This document shows, in pieces, positions 1-5,396 of a stretch of 7,674 nt of DNA (position 1 is its first letter; each line of letters begins with the position of its first letter). The stretch spans positions 1-7,674 of the forward strand of contig CAZEBW010000126.1 in NCBI GenBank assembly GCA_964510205.1, written 5' to 3'. Made by a program: the position numbers and the translations under genes. Source of the DNA: CAZEBW01 sp964510205. Lineage in GTDB: Bacteria > Chloroflexota > Anaerolineae > VGOG01. Under the pieces are notes generated by a model. It was not told the origin of the DNA and searched no databases. It saw only the letters and a list, made by a program, of their open reading frames with translations.

Positions 1-68
1 CCGTGGTACTCTCCCCCACACACGCAATTTCACGCTTTTCAAGTGCGCTGAGTATGGATGCAGTTTTG

Positions 69-84
69 CTCGGCCTAGCTCGCT
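69..84 (+). repeat. 16-bp exact repeat, copy 1
   Basis: The 16-mer CTCGGCCTAGCTCGCT occurs here, in the non-coding stretch after selA, and again at 2821-2836 inside mazG. There it encodes the linker between the methylase-like and MazG domains. An exact 16-mer is not expected by chance in a window this size, but the two contexts share nothing else obvious. It may be a small duplication or coincidence. Confidence 0.35.
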
Positions 85-95
85 AGATCCAGGCC

Positions 96-119
96 AAAAG
101 CAGGGATTGGGCAATCTCC
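96..119 (-). terminator. weak hairpin after selA, possible terminator
   Basis: Read on the minus strand just past the selA stop, GATT and AATC pair around a GCCC loop. Two further G-C pairs follow across a one-base bulge, and a TTTT run comes three bases later. The stem is short, so this is at best a weak terminator. The rest of 1-119 shows no convincing gene. A tiny reading frame opening with GTG at 33 on the minus strand runs off the window edge and cannot be judged. Confidence 0.3.
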
Positions 120-1520
120 TCAGAGCAACTTTGGATCCACTGATCCTACGCAACTCTTTATCGCTTCAATCAGCGCCTCGTCCTCCTCAGCCAAAACCGT
201 GCGTGGGTCGAGGAGGAAGAGGTCATCCTCGATGCGTCCGATGACGGGGGGATCGGCCGCCCGCAGACGGCGCGCCAGCTCGTCGGCGGAGTCCACCTGG
301 ATGGCCGCCAGCTTGGTGGGCAGGGTCTCGCCGGGCAGGCTGCCGCCGCCCACGGTGGACCGACCATCCACTACCCTGGCGGCGATGCTCATCTGCGTCA
401 GCTTTTCCGCCCAGCGTGCTGCCCTCTCTTCAATGGCTTGGATGGGCGCGGCCATCATCTGCCAGATGGGAATCCTCGCCTCAGCCTCGCCTTTTAGATA
501 GTGTAGCAGAGTGGCTTGCAGGCCAGCGATGGTGGTCTTGTCCACCCTCAGGGCTCTGGTCAAGGGGTGGCGCTTCAGCTTGGCGATGAGGTCCTCCCGT
601 CCGACGATGACGCCCGCCTGAGGCCCGCCCAGCAGTTTGTCGCCGCTGGCCGATGCCAGGGCCGCTCCCTGGGAAACGCTTTCCTGAAGCATCGGTTCGT
701 GGGCCAGGCCGTAGGCGTCGCCTGCGACGTGAGACGTATCGAGGAGGGCGCCGCTTCCCAGGTCATCTACCGTCAGCAGCCCCTTTTTCTCGCTAAGCTC
801 CACCAGTTCGCCCAACGTGGGTTCGTGGACGAAGCCGGTCAGACGGAAGTTGCTGCGGTGGACGCGCATGAGGAGGGCGGTCTCCTCGGTGATGGCCTCT
901 TCGTAGTCCCTGATGTAGGTTCGATTGGTGGTGCCAACTTCCACCAGGCGCGCTCCGCTCTGGCGCATCACCGCGGGCAGGCGGAAGCCCCCACCGATCT
1001 CCACCAGATGTCCCCGCGAAACAATCACCTCTTTGCCCTGGGCCAAAGCCGTCAGCATCAGCAAAACCGCTGCGGCGTTGTTGTTGACCACCAGGGCGGC
1101 CTCGGCTCCCGTCAGCCGACAGAGAAGCTCCTCGGCGTGGACATAGCGGGAGCCGCGCCTCCCGGCCTCCAGGTCGTACTCTAGGTTGGTGTACCCTCGC
1201 GCCGCCGACTCCATCGCGGCCCGCGCCTCCGCGCTCAGCGGAGCCCGGCCCAGGTTGGTGTGGATGATGACGCCGGTGGCGTTGATCAGCGGGCGCAAAG
1301 TGGGGCGCGATTGGGCCTCCAAGGTGGCCCTCGTCGTCTTCATCAGTTCATATGTCGCGGGGCAATCCTGGCCGGCCATGATGGCCTGCCGGGCGAGGTC
1401 CAGGGCCTGGCGGATGGCCTCCGTGGTCAAGTCGTGTCCGTATTCTTCGGCCAGAGCCTGGACGTCCCCTTCTTGCAGCAGGCTGTCCACGCTGGGTAGT
1501 TTCCTCAGTTCTTCTCGCAT
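120..1520 (-). CDS. selA: SelA, L-seryl-tRNA(Sec) selenium transferase
   Basis: This is selenocysteine synthase, a PLP enzyme that converts seryl-tRNA(Sec) to selenocysteinyl-tRNA(Sec) with selenophosphate in the cytoplasm. At 466 residues it matches the usual family length of about 460. The N-terminal tRNA-binding region (about 1-70) is followed by the conserved PLINATGVIIHTNLGRAPLS block at about 77-96. The PLP site ASGDKLLGGPQAG follows, with the Schiff-base lysine at residue 295, the same number as in E. coli SelA. The C-terminal small domain contains TLPTKLAAIQV (about 399-409). The ATG start is supported by AAGGAG four bases upstream. The next gene upstream on this strand is the ATL gene, 147 bp away, with a palindromic repeat between them. 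selB, selD and tRNA-Sec are not in the window. Its presence implies that the organism makes selenoproteins; no selenoprotein gene is visible here. Confidence 0.97.
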   Translation of the reverse strand: MREELRKLPSVDSLLQEGDVQALAEEYGHDLTTEAIRQALDLARQAIMAGQDCPATYELMKTTRATLEAQSRPTLRPLINATGVIIHTNLGRAPLSAEARAAMESAARGYTNLEYDLEAGRRGSRYVHAEELLCRLTGAEAALVVNNNAAAVLLMLTALAQGKEVIVSRGHLVEIGGGFRLPAVMRQSGARLVEVGTTNRTYIRDYEEAITEETALLMRVHRSNFRLTGFVHEPTLGELVELSEKKGLLTVDDLGSGALLDTSHVAGDAYGLAHEPMLQESVSQGAALASASGDKLLGGPQAGVIVGREDLIAKLKRHPLTRALRVDKTTIAGLQATLLHYLKGEAEARIPIWQMMAAPIQAIEERAARWAEKLTQMSIAARVVDGRSTVGGGSLPGETLPTKLAAIQVDSADELARRLRAADPPVIGRIEDDLFLLDPRTVLAEEDEALIEAIKSCVGSVDPKLL

Positions 1521-1549
1521 CTTGCTCCTTCCTCACAGTAACACATTTG

Positions 1550-1651
1550 TGTCATTGCGAGCCGAAGGCAAAGCAATCTCCTGCCAGCAAGTTGGGGATT
1601 GCGCCGTTTTCACTTCCAAGTTCGGCGCAAACAGCGCGCCTCGCAATGACA
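1550..1651. repeat. dispersed palindromic repeat (CATTGCGAG type)
   Basis: The ends are perfect 12-bp inverted repeats (TGTCATTGCGAG at 1550-1561, CTCGCAATGACA at 1640-1651). Two further nested pairs lie inside: GCCGAA (1561-1566) with TTCGGC (1621-1626), and GCAATC (1573-1578) with GATTGC (1597-1602). The whole unit can therefore fold into one long imperfect hairpin. The end sequence and the AAGCAATCTC core resemble a small non-autonomous palindromic repeat I recall from many bacterial genomes, including Chloroflexota. It encodes nothing. It begins 16 bp past the ATL stop and ends 29 bp before the selA start, so it may affect read-through between the two genes. Confidence 0.75.
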
Positions 1652-1667
1652 AGCTGAGCAGTACTCC

Positions 1668-1988
1668 TCAAATTCCTGCCCACCCATACCTCTCCAGGTC
1701 CAGGCGGTCGTCCTCGTCGAAGACGATTCCCTCGTCCTCCAACATCTCCCGCTGGACATTCGATCCGCCGATGCTGTGGCGAGTGCTGATTCCACCCGAG
1801 CTATTGATCACCCGATGCCAGGGTAGGCCCAGCCATTCAGAAGCGCTGTGCAGCGCCCAACCCACGGTGCGGGCCTGCCGCGGGTCGCCCAGGGCGGCGG
1901 CGATCTGGCCGTAGGTAACGACCCTGCCCCTGGGAATGCGGGCCACGATTTCGTAGACTCGCTGGAAGAATTCGCTCACGCCTATCAT
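1668..1988 (-). CDS. atl: Alkyltransferase-like protein (ATL), MGMT-related
   Basis: This 106-residue protein has the DNA-binding fold of O6-alkylguanine-DNA alkyltransferase but lacks the catalytic cysteine. The active-site motif reads PWHRV (residues 56-60) instead of PCHRV, with Trp57 in place of the Cys. ATLs of this kind bind O6-alkylguanine, flip the base and hand the lesion to nucleotide excision repair; they do not transfer the alkyl group. The base-flipping Tyr26 (in TYGQIA) and the finger Arg40 (in ARTVGWAL) are both present. Two starts are possible. The ATG at 1988 has only a weak GGGG upstream. The GTG at 1979 would give a protein beginning (M)SEFFQRVYEIV, which resembles many family members. 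The ATG overlaps a TATAAT, which would fit a leaderless mRNA starting at that GTG. The gene is divergent from mazG and lies upstream of selA. Confidence 0.93.
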   Translation of the reverse strand: MIGVSEFFQRVYEIVARIPRGRVVTYGQIAAALGDPRQARTVGWALHSASEWLGLPWHRVINSSGGISTRHSIGGSNVQREMLEDEGIVFDEDDRLDLERYGWAGI

Positions 1989-2015
1989 TATACCCCAAAA
2001 CGCATTTTCTGGCTA
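1987..2015 (-). promoter_or_regulatory. putative promoter of the ATL gene
   Basis: On the minus strand TAGCCA (2015-2010, four of six matches to TTGACA) is followed after 17 bp by a perfect TATAAT (1992-1987). The predicted transcription start is at about 1980, at or one base before the alternative GTG start codon of ATL, so the mRNA would be leaderless. Confidence 0.45.
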
Positions 2016-2026
2016 GGGAGTGAGCG

Positions 2027-2045
2027 AGCGTGTTTGGGACACGCT
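2027..2045. promoter_or_regulatory. dyad between divergent promoters
   Basis: AGCGTGT (2027-2033) and ACACGCT (2039-2045) form a perfect 7-bp inverted repeat around TTGGG. It lies between the putative -35 of ATL and the putative -35 of mazG, which suits a shared operator. On the plus strand four Ts follow (2045-2048), so a terminator-like hairpin is also possible, although no plus-strand gene lies upstream. Function unknown. Confidence 0.35.
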
Positions 2046-2046
2046 T

Positions 2047-2074
2047 TTGCATAATCGCCACTTTGCGTTATAAT
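2047..2074 (+). promoter_or_regulatory. putative sigma-70 promoter of mazG
   Basis: TTGCAT (2047-2052) and a perfect TATAAT (2069-2074) are separated by 16 bp. Transcription would begin near 2081, giving a leader of about 60 nt that contains the hairpin over the ribosome binding site. Confidence 0.6.
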
Positions 2075-2121
2075 CAGAACCAGACGATTTCGGACTCGGA
2101 GCGCGGGCTTGCGTTGGCGCT

Positions 2122-2137
2122 CCTCCTCAACAGGAGG
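2122..2137 (+). promoter_or_regulatory. hairpin sequestering the mazG Shine-Dalgarno
   Basis: CCTCCT (2122-2127), loop CAAC, AGGAGG (2132-2137) form a perfect 6-bp stem with a 4-nt loop. The right arm is the full Shine-Dalgarno sequence, four bases before the ATG at 2142. The same sequence decides the start. An upstream in-frame TTG at 2109 has no comparable site and would add 11 residues that do not belong to the family. The fold would limit translation unless opened by ribosomes, a factor or heat. Confidence 0.55.
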
Positions 2138-2141
2138 CGAG

Positions 2142-3590
2142 ATGAAACAGGGAATCACCATCGTCGGGCTGGGGCCGGGCGATCCCAAGCAGTTGACCGT
2201 GGAGGCGCAACACGTCCTGCGGGAGGCGGGAGAAGTCTACCTGCGCACCCGTCGCCATCCCACGGTGGCCTCCTTGGCCCCCGGCCCCTCTCTCCATTTC
2301 TTTGATAGCGTCTACGAGGAGAAAGAAACCTTTGCCGAGGTCTATGACGAGGTCGCTCGCCAGGTGCTGGAGCTGGGGCGACGACCGGGGGGCGTGGTCT
2401 ACGCTGTGCCCGGCCATCCCTTGGTGGGTGAGGCTTCGGTGCAGCGCATTCTGGCTTTGGCCAGACAGCAGGGGCTGGGGGTGAGGATAGTGGAGGGGCT
2501 GAGCTTTGTCGAGCCGGTGCTCACCTCCCTGGGCCTGGATGCCCTGGAAGGATTGCAGATCGTGGACGCCACCGAGTTGGCCGCCCTTCACCACCCGTGC
2601 CTGAACCCCGACCTGCCGGCGCTAATCGCCCAGGTGTACGACCAACCGCTGGCCAGCGACGTGAAGCTCACCTTGATGAATCTGTATCCCGATGAGCATC
2701 CAGTCACGCTGGTGCGCGGGGCGGGCACCGAGCGGGCGCGGACCCTGACCATGCCTCTCTACGAACTGGATCGCCAGCCCGACGTAGATCACCTGACCTC
2801 CCTCTACGTGCCGCCCCTGCCTCGGCCTAGCTCGCTGGAAGCTTTTCAGGATACCATCGCTCGTTTGCGCGCCCCCGATGGCTGCCCCTGGGATCGGGAG
2901 CAGACCCATCGGTCGCTGCGGCCTCATCTGCTGGAAGAGGCCCACGAGACACTGGCGGCCTTGGATGCCGACGACACCGACGCCCTGCGGGAGGAGCTGG
3001 GAGACTTGCTTCTGCAAATCGTTCTGCAGGCCCAGATCGCCGTCGAGGCGGGGGAGTTCAGCCTGGCCCAGGTGATCGAGGCCATTGACGCCAAGATCAA
3101 GCACCGTCATCCTCACGTCTTTGGCGACGTCGCGGTGGCCAATGCGGCTGATGTGATGCACAACTGGGAGGAGATCAAGCGGCAGGAGAAGGGAGAGCAT
3201 TCCCTGTTGGGCGGGGTATCGAGCGCGCTGCCGGCCCTGGCCCGGGCTCAGGCCATCCAGAAGCGGGTGGCGCGGGTGGGCTTCGACTGGCCGGACGTCG
3301 AGGGAGTGGTGGCCAAGATAGCCGAGGAGGTGGCGGAGCTGGGGGAGGCCCAGGGCGACGAGGAGCGGGAGCAAGAGCTGGGCGATCTTCTCTTCTCGGT
3401 GGTCAACCTGGCCCGCTGGCTGAACGTGGATGCCGAAAGCGCACTACGCAGGACCTGCGAGCGGTTTATGCAGCGCTTCTCTGGGATGGAAGACCTTTGC
3501 CGCGAGCGGGGCCTCGACCTGAGCGAGCTGAGCCTGGCTGAACAGGATGGACTGTGGGAGGAGGTAAAGAGGGCAATGAGTAACGAGTAA
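2142..3590 (+). CDS. mazG: YabN-type MazG: methylase-like domain + tandem MazG
   Basis: This 482-residue cytoplasmic protein resembles B. subtilis YabN in layout and length. Residues 1 to about 225 form a tetrapyrrole (corrin/porphyrin) methylase-like domain, with the glycine-rich VGLGPGDPKQLT near 8-19 and VYAVPGHPLV near 87-96. Two MazG nucleotide pyrophosphohydrolase domains follow. The first contains CPWDREQTHRSL (248-259), EEAHE (265-269) and EELGD (284-288), then KHRHPHVFGD (320-329). The second has EEVAE (395-399) and QELGD (411-415). The EExxE and ExxD acidic residues bind Mg2+, and both domains keep them. MazG hydrolyses NTPs to NMP and pyrophosphate and is regarded as a house-cleaning enzyme; what the methylase-like domain does in this fusion is not settled. 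The last residues (SNE) and the stop codon come from a repeat hairpin, so the native C-terminus may have been altered. Confidence 0.95.
   Translation: MKQGITIVGLGPGDPKQLTVEAQHVLREAGEVYLRTRRHPTVASLAPGPSLHFFDSVYEEKETFAEVYDEVARQVLELGRRPGGVVYAVPGHPLVGEASVQRILALARQQGLGVRIVEGLSFVEPVLTSLGLDALEGLQIVDATELAALHHPCLNPDLPALIAQVYDQPLASDVKLTLMNLYPDEHPVTLVRGAGTERARTLTMPLYELDRQPDVDHLTSLYVPPLPRPSSLEAFQDTIARLRAPDGCPWDREQTHRSLRPHLLEEAHETLAALDADDTDALREELGDLLLQIVLQAQIAVEAGEFSLAQVIEAIDAKIKHRHPHVFGDVAVANAADVMHNWEEIKRQEKGEHSLLGGVSSALPALARAQAIQKRVARVGFDWPDVEGVVAKIAEEVAELGEAQGDEEREQELGDLLFSVVNLARWLNVDAESALRRTCERFMQRFSGMEDLCRERGLDLSELSLAEQDGLWEEVKRAMSNE
2821..2836 (+). repeat. 16-bp exact repeat, copy 2 (in mazG)
   Basis: This is the second copy of CTCGGCCTAGCTCGCT (first at 69-84). 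Here it encodes part of the inter-domain linker PRPSSL. Confidence 0.35.
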
Positions 3591-3630
3591 CGAGTCAACG
3601 AGGTCTCTCCTCGTTGACTCGTTACTCGTT
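3582..3630. repeat. perfect 22-bp hairpin of tandem AACGAG units
   Basis: Bases 3582-3603 pair without mismatch with 3609-3630 around a 5-nt TCTCT loop. The left arm is made of TAACGAG, TAACGAG and TCAACGAG in tandem. It overlaps the last codons and the TAA stop of mazG (3588-3590). It also lies 19 bp beyond the 3' end of the convergent tRNA-Pro gene. Neither strand has a T-run after the stem, so it is not a classical intrinsic terminator. It may still act as a bidirectional 3'-end or mRNA-stabilising structure. It looks like an inserted short repeat element. Confidence 0.8.
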
Positions 3631-3649
3631 GACCTGTCACTTTCCCCAG

Positions 3650-3724
3650 TCGGGGCGGGCGGATTTGAACCGCCGACCTCACGGACCCGAACCGTGCGCG
3701 CTCACCGGACTGCGCTACGCCCCG
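3650..3724 (-). tRNA. tRNA-Pro, anticodon CGG
   Basis: On the minus strand this folds into a complete cloverleaf. The acceptor stem is CGGGGCG with CGCCCCG, the D stem GCGC/GCGC, the anticodon stem CACGG/CCGTG and the T arm GGCGG-TTCAAAT-CCGCC. The 7-base anticodon loop TTCGGGT has anticodon CGG, which reads the proline codon CCG. The C1-G72 pair, the discriminator A (3650) and G37 all suit bacterial tRNA-Pro. The 3' CCA is not encoded (CTG follows) and must be added by the CCA-adding enzyme. The gene is convergent with mazG and has its own promoter. Confidence 0.96.
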
Positions 3725-3735
3725 TGCGTGGCTAT

Positions 3736-3764
3736 ATTATAAGCCTTTTTGGCGATATTGACAA
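3736..3764 (-). promoter_or_regulatory. promoter of tRNA-Pro
   Basis: On the minus strand TTGTCA (3764-3759, five of six) and a perfect TATAAT (3741-3736) are 17 bp apart. Transcription would start near 3729, about five bases before the mature tRNA. The TAA stop of the recombinase remnant (3739-3737) lies inside the -10 element. Confidence 0.8.
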
Positions 3765-4071
3765 ATTGACTCGCGCCTCTTCCCATTTATCCCAGGCTGT
3801 GAAGTAGTAGATACAGTTAACAAATTCTCGCCCAGTATGCATCGGATGTGGGCCACCCTCTGACCGTCCTCAACATTCAGCGTCAATTGCACGTTCAGAA
3901 GGTCTACCAGTTCGCGTTTAGTCTCGAAATCGGCATTGTCCAACCCGCTTCTCACATTCGCCGCAAACTCCTCAATGCTCCTAATGTCCTCATCGGTAAG
4001 GCTTCCCTCCTCCAGTTAGGGTGCACCTCACCGCCTCCGCACTGATTCAGTTGTTTGCGCTTCCAAATCAT
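3737..4071 (-). pseudogene. C-terminal remnant of a serine recombinase
   Basis: The open stretch from about 4015 to 3737 encodes LEEGSLTDEDI followed by SIEEFAANVRSGLDN and then ADFETKRELVDLLNVQLTL. The pattern of an acidic helix, 'E-F-A..VR.GL.N..FE.KR.L..LL.V', and a closing beta-rich segment is typical of the C-terminal end of large serine recombinases (resolvase/integrase family). No catalytic N-terminal domain is present anywhere in the window. Upstream, the frame hits a TAA at about 4018-4016. Adding one C near 4015 would join it to an upstream frame reading MIWKRKQLNQC, so a single-base frameshift is likely. The family assignment is from recalled sequence pattern, not a search. The remnant ends inside the tRNA-Pro promoter and probably marks the scar of a lost integrated element. 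Confidence 0.6.
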
Positions 4072-4133
4072 AATGCGTTGGGCGGAGTTTGCAAGTTACA
4101 GACTACTTGTGGGTAATCACCAGCGCCGGAGTC

Positions 4134-4162
4134 TTGACAAATGGCTGAAACTATGGTATAAT
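4134..4162 (+). promoter_or_regulatory. consensus sigma-70 promoter of the lacI-type gene
   Basis: Perfect TTGACA (4134-4139) and perfect TATAAT (4157-4162) are separated by the ideal 17 bp. Transcription should start near 4169-4170. That leaves a leader of about 120 nt and places operator O1 at about +5 to +18. Such a strong promoter makes sense if it is held down by the repressor it drives. Confidence 0.9.
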
Positions 4163-4173
4163 ATTTTTAGTCC

Positions 4174-4187
4174 TGGGAGCGCTCTCA
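4174..4187. promoter_or_regulatory. LacI-family operator O1
   Basis: TGGGAGCGCTCTCA is a 14-bp dyad with the central CpG typical of LacI-family sites. It differs at one position from TGGGAGCGCTCCCA, the operator described for CelR of Thermobifida fusca. It lies just downstream of the predicted transcription start, so bound repressor would block its own gene. Confidence 0.85.
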
Positions 4188-4216
4188 TAGATAGACTTGA
4201 CAGGCGTATGTAGTAA

Positions 4217-4285
4217 ATGAATCCCCAAGAATTGCAAGAGAGGCGTTTTTTGTCAGCTCTTGGGTGCGCTCTCAAGAAGTGGTGA
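4217..4285 (+). other. possible 22-codon leader ORF before lacI
   Basis: An ATG opens a 22-codon frame (MNPQELQERR...) whose TGA at 4283-4285 lies within the Shine-Dalgarno region of the repressor gene. The spacing would allow translational coupling. A minimal ATG-TAG pair lies just before it at 4208-4213. No good ribosome binding site precedes either, so it may well be chance. Confidence 0.2.
4261..4274. promoter_or_regulatory. LacI-family operator O2
   Basis: TGGGTGCGCTCTCA matches the CelR-type operator at 12 of 14 positions. The dyad extends three more paired bases on each side (TCT before, AGA after). It lies in the leader of the repressor gene, centred 87 bp downstream of O1, and could act as a roadblock or as a looping partner of O1. 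Confidence 0.65.
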
Positions 4286-4291
4286 GTTGGT

Positions 4292-5311
4292 ATGAACAAG
4301 CTAACCCTTGAACAAATCGGCGAGTTAGCAGGTGTCTCTCGCTCCACTGTTTCCCGGGTGATCAACGATCACCCCAATGTTAGCCCAGAGGTGCGGGAGC
4401 GAGTACGAAGAATGATAGCCGAGACAGGCTATCATCCCGATCCTGCGGCTCGGTCGTTGGCCGGCCAGCAGTCTGGTCTCATTGGGCTAGTCATTCCCCT
4501 GGCCGTTCACAGCCTCTTTGAAAATCCCTATTTCCTACGTCTGATTCAAGGCATTTCTCAAGCCTGCAATACCCATGATTATACTTTGTCTCTCTTTCTC
4601 TTTCATTCCAGAGAAGAAGAAGCGAAGCTTTACCCCAAAATCTCGCGCAGCAAGTTGTTTGATGGGGTCATTGTCACCGCCAGTCGCAGCGGTCACCCTC
4701 TGATACCCAAACTTCTCTCCGATGAAGTCCCCTTTGTGCTACAGGGTTGGCATGATGACCCCAGAGTCAGCTTTGTAGACGTTGACAATGTCGCCGGAGC
4801 CCATACGGCCGTTGCCCACCTTGTTCGGTTGGGGTACAGCCGCATTGCCACCATCACTGGTTCCCTGGACAGCCCCGCTGCGGTTGCTCGGAAGCAAGGC
4901 TACTTGAACGCCCTCAGAGACCGGGGCGTCCCGATTGATGAATCATTGATTGTTATCGGTGATTTCACGGAGATCAGCGGCTATGAGGCCATGCGGCGCT
5001 TATTGCCCCAAAAACCCGATGCTGTATTTGTAGCCTCAGATATGATGGCTTTGGGTGCGTTACGAGCCTTGCGTGAAGCCGGAATAACTGTACCGGATGA
5101 CGTCGCTCTAGTGGGCTATGACGATTTGCCGCAAGCTGCCACCGCCGACCCACCGCTGACGACCATTCGACAACCCATTCAGCGGTTCGGTATTCTAGCC
5201 GTTGAAATCTTGGTTGATATTCTGAACAATGGCCTCGAACCTCCCCGCCGAATCGTTATGCCCACGGAGCTTGTTATCCGCGCTTCGTGTGGGGCGGGGC
5301 AGATCTTCTAG
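4292..5311 (+). CDS. LacI/GalR-family transcriptional repressor
   Basis: This 339-residue DNA-binding regulator has standard family length. The N-terminal helix-turn-helix covers about residues 4-23 (TLEQIGELAGVSRSTVSRVI) and the minor-groove hinge helix about 49-58 (PDPAARSLAG). The periplasmic-binding-protein-like sugar domain follows from about residue 63 (GLIGLVIP). It has SFVDVDNVAGA (160-170), DAVFVASDMMALGALRAL (243-260), VGYDDLP (274-280) and TTIRQP (290-295). The ATG has GGTGAG five bases upstream. The recognition-helix region TVSRVIN matches my recollection of CelR, in line with the CelR-like operators before this gene and before the binding-protein gene. It probably represses itself and the downstream ABC importer until a sugar binds. 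The effector is not shown by the sequence; cellobiose or another beta-glucoside is an inference from the operator alone. Confidence 0.95.
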   Translation: MNKLTLEQIGELAGVSRSTVSRVINDHPNVSPEVRERVRRMIAETGYHPDPAARSLAGQQSGLIGLVIPLAVHSLFENPYFLRLIQGISQACNTHDYTLSLFLFHSREEEAKLYPKISRSKLFDGVIVTASRSGHPLIPKLLSDEVPFVLQGWHDDPRVSFVDVDNVAGAHTAVAHLVRLGYSRIATITGSLDSPAAVARKQGYLNALRDRGVPIDESLIVIGDFTEISGYEAMRRLLPQKPDAVFVASDMMALGALRALREAGITVPDDVALVGYDDLPQAATADPPLTTIRQPIQRFGILAVEILVDILNNGLEPPRRIVMPTELVIRASCGAGQIF

Positions 5312-5362
5312 GTTCTTAGTTGTCAAGAAAAGGAGGGCATATTAACAAAAAGCTTTGTCGTG

Positions 5363-5391
5363 TTGACGCGCAAAAGATCTCTCTTTTTTGC
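5363..5391 (+). promoter_or_regulatory. tentative promoter of the binding-protein gene
   Basis: TTGACG (5363-5368, five of six) is followed after 17 bp by a T-rich, poor -10 (TTTTGC, 5386-5391). If used, the start falls at about 5397-5398, on operator O3. An imperfect hairpin (5369-5392, CGCAAAAGA with TCTTTTTTGCG) overlaps it and could instead belong to the 3' end of the repressor mRNA. Confidence 0.35.
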
Positions 5392-5396
5392 GTTCT

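Noticed and set aside
1..119. tRNA-Sec or the start of selB next to selA
   Set aside because: No cloverleaf with a long variable arm and no GTPase N-terminal motif (GHVDHGK) is visible in either strand of this short stretch.
1541..1552. ACACATTTGTGT palindrome before selA as an operator
   Set aside because: Five-base arms partly formed by the end of the inserted repeat; too short to support a regulatory claim.
1186..1914. Plus-strand open frame of 242 codons over the selA start and ATL
   Set aside because: It lies antisense to two well-supported genes and has low-complexity Ser/Arg-rich content with no family resemblance; it is a shadow of GC-rich coding DNA.
3650..3724. tRNA-Pro gene as a duplicated attachment site
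   Set aside because: No second copy of the tRNA 3' or 5' end is found elsewhere in the window, so an att pair cannot be shown.
4197..4225. Second TTGACA (4197-4202) in the repressor leader as an extra promoter
   Set aside because: No acceptable -10 lies at 15-19 bp; TAGTAA is only eight bases away.
5313..5329. Hairpin TTCTT/AAGAA just after the repressor stop as terminator
   Set aside because: It has only five mostly A-T pairs and no T-run.
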